From Actinomycetes bacterium (GTDB lineage Bacteria > Actinomycetota > Actinomycetes > S36-B12 > UBA5976), in the NCBI GenBank assembly GCA_021784375.1, contig JAJXSV010000046.1:1-13159 (forward strand): 13,159 nt of DNA, written 5' to 3'. Shown piece after piece: positions 6,726-13,159 of the stretch. Positions within the stretch are counted from its first letter, which is position 1. Each line of letters starts with the position of its first letter. The position numbers and the translations under genes were made by a program. The notes under the pieces were generated by a model. That model saw nothing but the letters and a program-made list of their open reading frames with translations, had not been told where the DNA came from and searched no databases.

Positions 6726-7964
6726 ATGTCAACGCAGATGTCGCTGGCGAGCGGCCATGAGGGCACGCTCAAGGATCAGTTCAACGCCTACGTGCGTCGG
6801 CTGAAGAACGGCGAGATGGGACCGCTGCCCGCCATCGGTGCCACCCTCATCCTCACCGGGCTCTTCGCCTACCTCAGCCCCTACTTCCTCACGCGCCTGA
6901 ACTTCACCAACATGTTCGTGCAGGCGGCCGAGCTCACGATGCTCTCGAGCGCGCTGGTCTTCGTCATCCTGCTGGCGGAGATCGACCTCGCTGCCGGTGT
7001 CACCGCCGGTGTCGCGATGGCCGTGTTCATCACGCTCATCAAGGACCACAACCTGAACTGGATCGTGGCGCTCGCCGCGGCCTTCCTGGTGGGCATCATC
7101 ATCGGATCCGTCATCGGCTTCATGGTGGCCAAGATCGGCGTTCCATCGTTCGTGGTGACGCTTGCCTTCTTCCTCGGCTTCCAGGGCATGCAGCTGGTAC
7201 TCCTCGGCGAGGGTGGCGTGTACCGCGTCGAGACGCCGGCCATCCTCTCGATCATGAACAACAACATCCCGCCTGCCGCCGGATGGGCAATGGTCCTCAT
7301 CTCGGCCGCCGTGGTGCTCGTCATCGGCCTGTGGGACCGCGGTCGTCGATCTGCCTCCGGCCTGGTGAACAAGCCGATCTCCATGCTCGGCATCAAGATC
7401 GGCGCCATCCTGGTGCTCGGCGGCTTCGCGGTGAATGTCATGAACCAGGACCGCAGCCAAGGCGTCATCCCCATCGAGGGCGTACCGATCGTGGTGCCCA
7501 TCTCGCTGGTGATCCTGTTCATCGGCAGTTTCGTCCTGGAGCGCACCAAGTTCGGTCGGCACCTGTACGCCATCGGCGGCAACCCCGAGGCCGCCCGTCG
7601 CGCCGGTATCAAGGTGGCTCGCATCCGCATCTACGCGTTCATCGTGTGCGCCGTGCTCGCCGTGGTCTCCGGCGTCTTCCACGCCAGTCGCATCGGCAGC
7701 GTCGACGGCTCAGCCGGACACACCATCGTGCTCTCCGGTGTGGCGGCGGCAGTGGTCGGTGGTGTGAGCCTCTTCGGTGGCCGCGGCAAGCTCTCCAACG
7801 CCGCCATCGGCGCGATCGTCATCACCATGATCGACAACGGCCTCGGCCTGCTGCAGATGGCTGCTGGCATCAACTTCCTGGTGGAGGGTGGCGTCCTGCT
7901 CCTCGCAGCCACGATCGACGCGCTGGCGCGTCGTCGCAGCGGCGGAAGCATCGCCCGCTCCTAG
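6726..7964 (+). CDS. xylH: Sugar ABC transporter permease, XylH-like
   Basis: The 412-residue protein is a BPD_transp_2 family permease with about ten hydrophobic segments and a length close to E. coli XylH (393). Family marks are LLAEIDLAAGVTAGVAMAV, which replaces the usual GGIDLSVGS element, YAIGGNPEAARRAGI in the cytoplasmic coupling loop that touches the ATPase, and AVVGGVSLFGGRG near the C-terminus. A polar, charged tail (ALARRRSGGSIARS) ends the protein. It forms the membrane channel of the importer as a dimer. The start at ATG 6726 follows AGGAAGGA located inside the end of the ATPase gene. The alpha-xylosidase gene starts 39 nt downstream without an obvious promoter, so it is probably co-transcribed. 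Confidence 0.92.
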   Translation: MSTQMSLASGHEGTLKDQFNAYVRRLKNGEMGPLPAIGATLILTGLFAYLSPYFLTRLNFTNMFVQAAELTMLSSALVFVILLAEIDLAAGVTAGVAMAVFITLIKDHNLNWIVALAAAFLVGIIIGSVIGFMVAKIGVPSFVVTLAFFLGFQGMQLVLLGEGGVYRVETPAILSIMNNNIPPAAGWAMVLISAAVVLVIGLWDRGRRSASGLVNKPISMLGIKIGAILVLGGFAVNVMNQDRSQGVIPIEGVPIVVPISLVILFIGSFVLERTKFGRHLYAIGGNPEAARRAGIKVARIRIYAFIVCAVLAVVSGVFHASRIGSVDGSAGHTIVLSGVAAAVVGGVSLFGGRGKLSNAAIGAIVITMIDNGLGLLQMAAGINFLVEGGVLLLAATIDALARRRSGGSIARS

Positions 7965-8003
7965 TCGAACAGTGAAGCCTTCCCGCAACGAACGGACCAC
8001 CGT

Positions 8004-10040
8004 ATGAAATTCACCGACGGATTCTGGATGATGCGGGAGGGCTTCACTGCGCTCTACGCCGCGCAGGCCTACTCCACCAAGGTGGTGCAAGGCGAATGCG
8101 GCGCTGCCCTCCGCGTCCTGGGCACGCCTCGCATCGTGCACCACCGCGGCGAGACGCTGAACACCGCCACCTTCTCCATCGGCATCGACGCCCCCGCGGC
8201 CGACGTGGTGCGAGTCCGGGTCGCCCACCACACCGGTGGTGCGCCCTCGCTGCGCTTCCCGGTGAGCACGTCTGATGCGCACGCAACGGCGGTCGAGCAC
8301 GACGGCCACACCGACCTCATCTCCGGCGCCCTCACGGCGCGCGTCCACTCCGGCGAGCAGTGGAACCTCGAGTTCATCGCTGGAGGGCGCGTCATCACGC
8401 ACCAGCGCCAGCGCAGCCTCGCCATCGTCACGGATGCCTCAGGCGGACACCACATGGCGGCGCAGTTGGCGCTGGGCGTGGGCGAGAACGTGTACGGCCT
8501 GGGCGAGCGCTTCACCGCATTCGTGAAGAACGGCCAGGCGGTCGACATCTGGAACGCCGATGGCGGCACCAGCAGTGAGCAGGCGTACAAGAACATCCCC
8601 TTCTACCTCACGAACGCCGGATACGGGGTGTTCGTGAACCACAGTGGCCGGGTGTCGCTCGAGGTGGCCAGCGAGGCCGTGGAGCGCGTGCAGTTCAGCG
8701 TGGAGGCGCAGGACCTCGAGTACCTCGTCATCCACGGCCCCACGCCACGCGAGATCCTCGCCAAGTACACGGCGCTCACGGGACGCGCACCGGTGCTCCC
8801 CGATTGGTCCTTCGGATTGTGGTTGAGCACCTCGTTCGTCACCGATTACGACGAACGCACGGTGAAGACCTTCATCGACGGCATGCGCGAACGGGACATC
8901 CCGCTCTCGGTGTTCCACTTCGATTGCTTCTGGATGCACGAGTACCAGTGGTGTGACTTCGAATGGGATCCGCAGACCTTCCCCGAGCCTGCGGCGATGC
9001 TCCGTCGTCTGAAGGCCGATGGCCTGCGCATCAGCCTCTGGATCAACCCCTACATCGGGCAGGCCTCTCCGCTGTTCGATGAGGCCAAGGCGCTGGGCTA
9101 CCTGCTGCGTCGAAATGACGGACCCGGCGGGACCGCCGGGAGTGTGTGGCAGTGGGATCTGTGGCAGGCCGGCAACGCCATCGTGGACTTCACCAACCCC
9201 GGTGCCCGCACCTGGTTCCAGTCGAAGCTGCGGCCACTGCTCGACATGGGCGTCGACTGCTTCAAGACGGACTTCGGCGAGCGCATCCCACTCGACGTGG
9301 TGTACCACGATGGTGCGAACCCGGAGCAGATGCACAACCTGTACACGCGCCTCTACAACGAGACCGTCTTCGAGTTGCTGCGTGAGGTGAACGGTGACGA
9401 CGCCATCGTCTTCGCCCGGAGCGCGACGGTGGGCGGGCAGTCGATGCCGGTCCACTGGGGTGGTGACAACACCTCCTCCTTCGAGTCCATGGCGGAGAGC
9501 CTGCGCGGCGGATTGAGCCTCGGCCTGAGCGGTTTCGGCTACTGGAGCCACGACATCGGCGGCTTCGAGGGCAGCCCGGACCCTGCGGTGTTCAAGCGCT
9601 GGCTGGCCTTCGGCATGCTGAGTTCGCACAGCCGCCTGCACGGCAACGAATCGGTGCGCGTGCCGTGGGCCTTCGACGAGGAGGCGGTCGAGGTCACCCG
9701 CAAGTTCGCCAAGCTCAAGCAGGACCTGCTTCCCTACCTGAGAGCGACCGCGCAGGAGGTGCATGACACCGGCACCCCCATGATGCGCGCGATGCTCGTG
9801 GAGTTCCCCGACGACCGCACCTGCTGGTTCCTGGACCAGCAGTACATGTTCGGTCCCGACCTCCTGGTGGCGCCGGTGTTCAGTGCCGGGGAGGACGTCG
9901 AGTTCTACCTGCCCGCAGGCACCTGGACCAACTACTTCACCGGCGAGGCCGTCACGGGCGGATGCTGGCGCAGGGAACAGCACGGCTTCGATTCGCTGCC
10001 CCTGTACGTGCGCGAGGATGCGCGCCTGCTGCGCCGTTAG
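8004..10040 (+). CDS. yicI: Alpha-xylosidase, GH31 (YicI-like), short C-terminus
   Basis: The 678-residue protein is a glycoside hydrolase family 31 enzyme closely resembling E. coli YicI, which cleaves alpha-xylosides such as isoprimeverose. The nucleophile is Asp423 in KTDFGERI and the acid/base is Asp488 in HWGGD. Xyloside-specific residues of YicI are kept: Phe278 (SFVTDYDE), Cys308-Phe309 (FHFDCFWM) and Lys421. Roughly, residues 1-250 form the beta-sandwich, 250-590 the barrel, and the remainder the proximal C-terminal sheet ending FDSLPLYVREDARLLRR. The distal C-terminal domain, about 100 residues in the 772-residue E. coli enzyme, is missing. The stop TAG overlaps the stop of the convergent ferredoxin gene by 4 nt. 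No signal peptide is seen, so it acts in the cytosol on imported sugar. The SD before ATG 8004 is weak. Confidence 0.94.
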   Translation: MKFTDGFWMMREGFTALYAAQAYSTKVVQGECGAALRVLGTPRIVHHRGETLNTATFSIGIDAPAADVVRVRVAHHTGGAPSLRFPVSTSDAHATAVEHDGHTDLISGALTARVHSGEQWNLEFIAGGRVITHQRQRSLAIVTDASGGHHMAAQLALGVGENVYGLGERFTAFVKNGQAVDIWNADGGTSSEQAYKNIPFYLTNAGYGVFVNHSGRVSLEVASEAVERVQFSVEAQDLEYLVIHGPTPREILAKYTALTGRAPVLPDWSFGLWLSTSFVTDYDERTVKTFIDGMRERDIPLSVFHFDCFWMHEYQWCDFEWDPQTFPEPAAMLRRLKADGLRISLWINPYIGQASPLFDEAKALGYLLRRNDGPGGTAGSVWQWDLWQAGNAIVDFTNPGARTWFQSKLRPLLDMGVDCFKTDFGERIPLDVVYHDGANPEQMHNLYTRLYNETVFELLREVNGDDAIVFARSATVGGQSMPVHWGGDNTSSFESMAESLRGGLSLGLSGFGYWSHDIGGFEGSPDPAVFKRWLAFGMLSSHSRLHGNESVRVPWAFDEEAVEVTRKFAKLKQDLLPYLRATAQEVHDTGTPMMRAMLVEFPDDRTCWFLDQQYMFGPDLLVAPVFSAGEDVEFYLPAGTWTNYFTGEAVTGGCWRREQHGFDSLPLYVREDARLLRR

Positions 10041-10339
10041 CGCCAGTGGTGCACGAGTTCCGCCCGCGCAGACTCCGGGTAGTCGGATTCCGGTCGCCAG
10101 GCCAGCGCGTCGAAGGGGCACACCTCCACGCAGATGCCGCAGTTCATGCAGCGTGCGAAGTCGATGCGGAAGTCGTCGAGGACATTCACGATGCGCGGCC
10201 TCGGCAACGCAGCCGTCTGGGGATCGACGTCCTGGTGGCTGTCGAGGCTCATGCACCAGGTGGGGCACTCGCGCACGCACAGCATGCACGAGGTGCACTT
10301 GCCGGGATCAAGCTCGAGGACGCCTCGCGTGGTGGTCAT
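10037..10339 (-). CDS. 2x[4Fe-4S] ferredoxin-like protein, NuoI/HycF type
   Basis: The 100-residue protein holds two CxxCxxCxxxCP cluster motifs: Cys15, 18, 21, 25 (CTSCMLCVRECP) and Cys64, 67, 70, 74 (CMNCGICVEVCP). Between them lies a 38-residue linker, as in the NuoI subunit of complex I and related HycF proteins; Cys29 is an extra cysteine after the first motif. Such subunits pass electrons from the input side toward the NuoB-type terminal cluster. Its ATG overlaps the stop of the NuoC-like gene by 4 nt (10336-10339), so the two are co-translated. Its own stop TAA overlaps the stop of the convergent xylosidase gene. An independent ferredoxin role is possible. Confidence 0.87.
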   Translation of the reverse strand: MTTTRGVLELDPGKCTSCMLCVRECPTWCMSLDSHQDVDPQTAALPRPRIVNVLDDFRIDFARCMNCGICVEVCPFDALAWRPESDYPESARAELVHHWR

Positions 10340-10752
10340 GGCAGCACCCCCGGCGGCAGTTGTCGGCGACGCGCCACCGCGCCGCCCGGCTCCTTCTCCC
10401 CCGGCCAGGCCGTCGTCTGCCGAGCGTCGAGGGCGGCGTCCCTTCGCATGGGGGCGCCACTGCCTGCGGCGAGGAGCAGTGGCGCGGTGTCATGTCCGCG
10501 GAAGTCCACGCCGAACATCTCCGCGATCTCGCGCTCGTACCAGGCAGCCTGCGGCAGGAGATCGATGATGCTGTCGATCGCCCCAGCGGCCGTGGTGGTG
10601 AGCACGAGTTCGTCGGTGTCACCGCGACGAAGGCGCAGCCACAGTTCCGGGCCGTCGAACTCCACGCCCATCAGGGTGACGAATTGCGCGTAGCCGTCGC
10701 CCATGGACGCCACTACGCAGGCACGCCAATCCGCGGGCTCAACGCGCTGCAT
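10336..10752 (-). CDS. NuoC-like protein (complex I 30-kDa subunit domain)
   Basis: The 138-residue protein carries WYEREIAEMFGVDFRGHD at residues 71-88, the signature of the respiratory-chain 30-kDa subunit family (NuoC, and the N-terminal part of HycE). The region before it has the mixed alpha/beta pattern of the family. NuoC is a structural subunit that holds NuoD and NuoI together and binds no cofactor. After the motif the sequence becomes low-complexity and Arg/Ala/Pro-rich, without the conserved C-terminal tail of true NuoC. The ATG at 10752 is chosen because GGAGG (10766-10762) lies 9 nt upstream. The start lies 14 nt inside the end of the NuoB-like gene. An upstream open frame to 10971 is a shadow of that gene. 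Confidence 0.83.
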   Translation of the reverse strand: MQRVEPADWRACVVASMGDGYAQFVTLMGVEFDGPELWLRLRRGDTDELVLTTTAAGAIDSIIDLLPQAAWYEREIAEMFGVDFRGHDTAPLLLAAGSGAPMRRDAALDARQTTAWPGEKEPGGAVARRRQLPPGVLP

Positions 10753-11125
10753 CGCTGAGCACCTCCCGCGCCGCTCGCGCCACCGCGCCCCACAGGACGG
10801 ATGGGGGCGGCGGGCATCCGGGGACGAAGAGTCGGGCCCCGGGCCATCCCTGCAGCACGGCGTGCGAGTCCCAGTAGGGGCCGCCACTGGACGCGCACAC
10901 CCCGTAGGCGACGACAGCCCGCGGCTCCGGTGCAGCAGCCACCCGGGCTTCCACGAGGTCCCGATTGGCACGCGTGATGGTGCCGGCGAGCACCACCACG
11001 GTCACGTCGCGCGGGCCCTCGTCGGGTACCCATTCCACATCGGGCAGGGCCGGGGGCTCGTGCAGGGCGGTGGCCACCTCGACGGCGCAGCAGGCGAGCA
11101 ACACCGGATGCACTGCGACTCGCAT
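10739..11125 (-). CDS. NuoB-like protein (complex I 20-kDa subunit family)
   Basis: The 128-residue protein has the four cysteines that hold the N2-type [4Fe-4S] cluster in NuoB: the adjacent pair Cys12-Cys13 (LLACCAVEV), Cys77 (YGVCASSGGPYWDS) and Cys104 (VPGCPPPPSVLW). A strand plus the glycine segment VVVLAGTITRANRD lies between, also as in the family. The adjacent CC pair resembles complex I rather than group 4 hydrogenase small subunits, which have CxxC. It is shorter than typical NuoB (about 160-220 residues), mainly at the N-terminus and in the middle. It heads a three-gene overlapping operon, and no NuoD-like partner is beside it. The start is the ATG at 11125; the SD is poor. It is divergent from korA. 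Confidence 0.83.
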   Translation of the reverse strand: MRVAVHPVLLACCAVEVATALHEPPALPDVEWVPDEGPRDVTVVVLAGTITRANRDLVEARVAAAPEPRAVVAYGVCASSGGPYWDSHAVLQGWPGARLFVPGCPPPPSVLWGAVARAAREVLSDAAR

Positions 11126-11159
11126 GGTCGCAGGCTATCGACCCCAAGGGCTGATGAGC

Positions 11160-11173
11160 GCCCGCATGCGGGC
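11160..11173. promoter_or_regulatory. 14-nt palindrome upstream of the NuoB-like gene
   Basis: GCCCGCATGCGGGC is a perfect self-complementary 14-mer, 35 bp upstream of the NuoB-like start. Position and symmetry suit a dimeric regulator, but no promoter elements could be assigned around it and it could be chance in GC-rich DNA. Confidence 0.3.
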
Positions 11174-11246
11174 CGTCGAAGCCCGGCCCCTCCGACGGCC
11201 CATTGGTCACGTTTCGGGCAACGGAGCCGAATGCGCGCCAAAGACA

Positions 11247-11323
11247 TGCAATTGCACCGCCAAGGGCCGAAATCCGGGCGCTGCGAATTCGGACATCGCG
11301 GGGCCGCAGGACGACAATTGTCG
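11247..11323. promoter_or_regulatory. three AATT-centred palindromes upstream of korA
   Basis: The 255-bp gap between the NuoB-like gene and korA holds TGCAATTGCA (11247-11256), CGAATTCG (11284-11291) and CGACAATTGTCG (11312-11323), each perfectly symmetric about AATT. Their centres are 36 and 30 bp apart. They lie 58-134 bp upstream of the korA start, where activator or repressor sites would be expected. The outer sequences differ, so they are not clearly one motif. I found no good -35/-10 pair in this gap on either strand. Confidence 0.3.
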
Positions 11324-11380
11324 ATGGCGGCAATGAGGTCGCCAAGCGGTGGCAGCGGCCACCGACACAGTGAGGTAGAC

Positions 11381-13159
11381 GTGTCCAAGCAAGTTGTAAC
11401 GCTGGATCAGGTCATCATTCGCTTCGCCGGCGACTCCGGCGACGGCATGCAGCTCACCGGTGACCAGTTCACCGCCGAGACAGCCGCCTACGGCAATGAC
11501 CTGTCCACCATGCCCGACTATCCGGCTGAGATCCGAGCGCCCCAGGGCACGCTCCACGGTGTCTCTTCCTTCCAGTTGCACTTCGCCGATCATGAGGTGC
11601 TGACGCCGGGCGACGAGGCGAATGTGCTCGTCGCGATGAACCCGGCGGCGCTCAAGGCGAATCTCGCACTGCTCGCGCCGGGCGCCACGCTCATCGTCAA
11701 CTCGGATGAGTTCACCAAGCGGAACCTCGAGAAGGTGGGCTACTGGTCGAACCCGCTGGAGGACGGCTCGCTGGGCAAGTACGACCTCCATGCCATCCAC
11801 CTGACCTCGCAGACCGTCGAGGCGCTCAAGGAGTTCGACCTCACGCGCAAGGAGGCCGAGCGCTCGAAGAACATGTACGCGCTGGGGCTGCTCTCCTGGT
11901 TGTATTCACGCCCCACGGACTCGGCCCGTCGCTTCCTCGAGAAGAAGTTCGCCAAGAAGCCCGAGGTGATGGCCGCCAACCTGGCCGCGCTCGAGGCGGG
12001 CTGGTCGTACGGCGAGACGACCGAGATCTTCACCGTGCACTACGAGATCAAGCCGTCCTCACCGGCCCCGGGCACCTACCGCTACATCACCGGCAACATC
12101 GCCACTGCGTACGGGCTCATCGCCGCTTCGGTGAAGTCCGGGCTACCGCTGTTCCTCGGCTCGTACCCGATCACACCGGCCACGGACATCCTGCACGAGT
12201 TGGCGAAGCACAAGAACTTCGGTGTTCGCACCTTCCAGGCGGAGGACGAGATCGCGGGTATCGGCTCCGCCATCGGCGCGGCCTACGGCGGCATGCTGGC
12301 AGTGACGACCACCTCCGGCCCCGGTATCGCACTGAAGTCCGAGGCCATCGGGCTGGCCGTGGCCCTGGAGTTGCCCGTCATCATCATCGACGTGCAGCGC
12401 GGTGGACCCTCGACCGGCCTGCCGACCAAGACCGAGCAGGCGGACCTGCTGCAGGTCATGTTCGGCCGCAACGGCGAGTCACCGGTGCCGATCGTGGCCG
12501 CCCAGTCGCCGGCCGACTGCTTCAACGCGGCCGTCGAAGCCGCGCGCATCGCGGTGAAGTACCGCACACCGGTGTTCCTGCTCACCGACGGCGCGCTCGC
12601 CAATGGCGCGGAGCCCTGGCTGCTCCCGAAGCTGACGGAGATCCCGGCCATCGATCCCGACTTCCTCGAGGCCCCCAACCACGAGCTCGACGGCGTCGAC
12701 GTGCTCTGGCCCTTCAAGCGGGATCCCGAGACGCTGGCGCGGCCCTGGATCAAGCCCGGCACGCCCGGGCTCGAGCACCGCATCGGCGGCATCGAGAAGG
12801 CAGACGGCACCGGCAACATCTCCTACGACCCGGACAACCACGACAAGATGGTGCGCCTGCGCGCCGCCAAGGTGCAGGGCATCGAGCGCGAGGTGCCGCA
12901 CCTGTTCCTCGACGATCCCACGGGTGATGCGGAGGTACTGGTGCTGGGCTGGGGGTCCACCTACGGGCCCATCGGCGCCGCCTGCCACGAGTTGCGCAAG
13001 GAGGGCATCAAGGTGGCACAGGCCCACCTGCGCCTGCTCAACCCCTTCCCCGCCGACACCGAGCAGGTGCTGAAGCGCTACCGGAAGGTGCTCATCCCCG
13101 AGATGAACCTCGGGCAGCTCGCATTGCTGGTGCGCGGCAGGTTCCTCGTCGACGCACTG
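11381..13159 (+). CDS. korA: 2-oxoglutarate (2-oxoacid):ferredoxin oxidoreductase, alpha subunit, C-terminus cut off
   Basis: The visible 593 residues show the fused gamma-alpha architecture of KorA. A gamma domain (RFAGDSGDGMQLTGDQF onward, about residues 12-190) is followed by the pyrimidine-binding domain, with SYPITPATDILHEL (261-274), FQAEDEIAGIGSAIGAAYGG and the loop QRGGPSTGLPTKTEQADL (339-356). A transketolase C-terminal-like domain starts near VLVLGWGSTYGP. With KorB, which binds thiamine diphosphate and an iron-sulfur cluster and probably follows outside the window, it converts 2-oxoglutarate plus CoA to succinyl-CoA and reduces ferredoxin. Mycobacterial KorA is about 650 residues, so roughly 50-60 are missing. 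GTG 11381 is the start: an in-frame TAG lies at 11375 and GAGG is five bases upstream. A pyruvate- or broader-specificity enzyme cannot be excluded. Confidence 0.94.
   Translation, partial: MSKQVVTLDQVIIRFAGDSGDGMQLTGDQFTAETAAYGNDLSTMPDYPAEIRAPQGTLHGVSSFQLHFADHEVLTPGDEANVLVAMNPAALKANLALLAPGATLIVNSDEFTKRNLEKVGYWSNPLEDGSLGKYDLHAIHLTSQTVEALKEFDLTRKEAERSKNMYALGLLSWLYSRPTDSARRFLEKKFAKKPEVMAANLAALEAGWSYGETTEIFTVHYEIKPSSPAPGTYRYITGNIATAYGLIAASVKSGLPLFLGSYPITPATDILHELAKHKNFGVRTFQAEDEIAGIGSAIGAAYGGMLAVTTTSGPGIALKSEAIGLAVALELPVIIIDVQRGGPSTGLPTKTEQADLLQVMFGRNGESPVPIVAAQSPADCFNAAVEAARIAVKYRTPVFLLTDGALANGAEPWLLPKLTEIPAIDPDFLEAPNHELDGVDVLWPFKRDPETLARPWIKPGTPGLEHRIGGIEKADGTGNISYDPDNHDKMVRLRAAKVQGIEREVPHLFLDDPTGDAEVLVLGWGSTYGPIGAACHELRKEGIKVAQAHLRLLNPFPADTEQVLKRYRKVLIPEMNLGQLALLVRGRFLVDAL

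Noticed and set aside
8439..10298. 619-codon minus-strand open frame
   Set aside because: It is antisense to the GH31 gene, whose catalytic motifs are intact, and shows no recognisable domain.
10037..11125. Group 4 [NiFe] hydrogenase
   Set aside because: No large subunit with NiFe-binding cysteines is present, and the NuoB-like protein has the adjacent CC pair of complex I instead of the hydrogenase CxxC.
10965..11336. 123-codon plus-strand open frame between the NuoB-like gene and korA
   Set aside because: Its first half is antisense to the NuoB-like gene, it has no SD or known domain, and it ends in the korA control region.

Overview
The window is high-GC, gene-dense bacterial DNA. It has GTG starts, short operons with 3-4 nt stop/start junctions, a fused KorA-type 2-oxoacid:ferredoxin oxidoreductase alpha chain and single-domain sugar ABC ATPases. 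Together these suggest an actinobacterium (Actinomycetota). This is inferred from family resemblance, not from a marker gene. No tRNA, rRNA, CRISPR array, insertion sequence or phage gene was recognised.

Layout, left to right. (1) Positions 1-793: the first codons of galU on the minus strand, divergent from a 5-formyltetrahydrofolate cyclo-ligase on plus. (2) Positions 904-2756, minus: a tight operon of an Old Yellow Enzyme-type ene-reductase followed by two crcB/fluC fluoride-channel genes. (3) Positions 2889-3380: yajQ. (4) Positions 3436-10040: a sugar regulon. A ROK-family repressor (minus) is divergent from a XylF-like binding protein, a single-domain ABC ATPase, a XylH-like permease and a YicI-like cytosolic alpha-xylosidase. 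The AT-rich gap between repressor and transporter holds two near-identical palindromes, GTTGTTTATGACAAC and GTTGTTCATGACAAC. Their centres are 63 bp apart, and each overlaps a candidate promoter. (5) Positions 10037-11125, minus: three overlapping genes for complex I-like subunits (NuoB-like, NuoC-like and a NuoI-like 2x[4Fe-4S] ferredoxin), with no NuoD or membrane subunits beside them. (6) Position 11381 to the end: korA on plus, cut by the window edge.

Working together: the sugar regulon reads as an uptake-and-cleavage pathway. An exported binding protein and ABC importer would bring in xylose or an alpha-xyloside such as isoprimeverose, and the cytosolic GH31 enzyme would release xylose. 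The ROK protein is the likely inducer-responsive repressor of both divergent transcripts. No xylose isomerase or xylulokinase lies in the window. KorA needs ferredoxin as electron acceptor, and the divergent NuoB/C/I-like genes could supply a ferredoxin-linked electron route. That link is inference from position only.

The points most worth a second look are the paired operators, the ROK regulator lacking the family's zinc-binding cysteines, the alpha-xylosidase that stops about 100 residues early at a tail-to-tail stop-codon overlap, and the orphan complex I-like trio beside korA.
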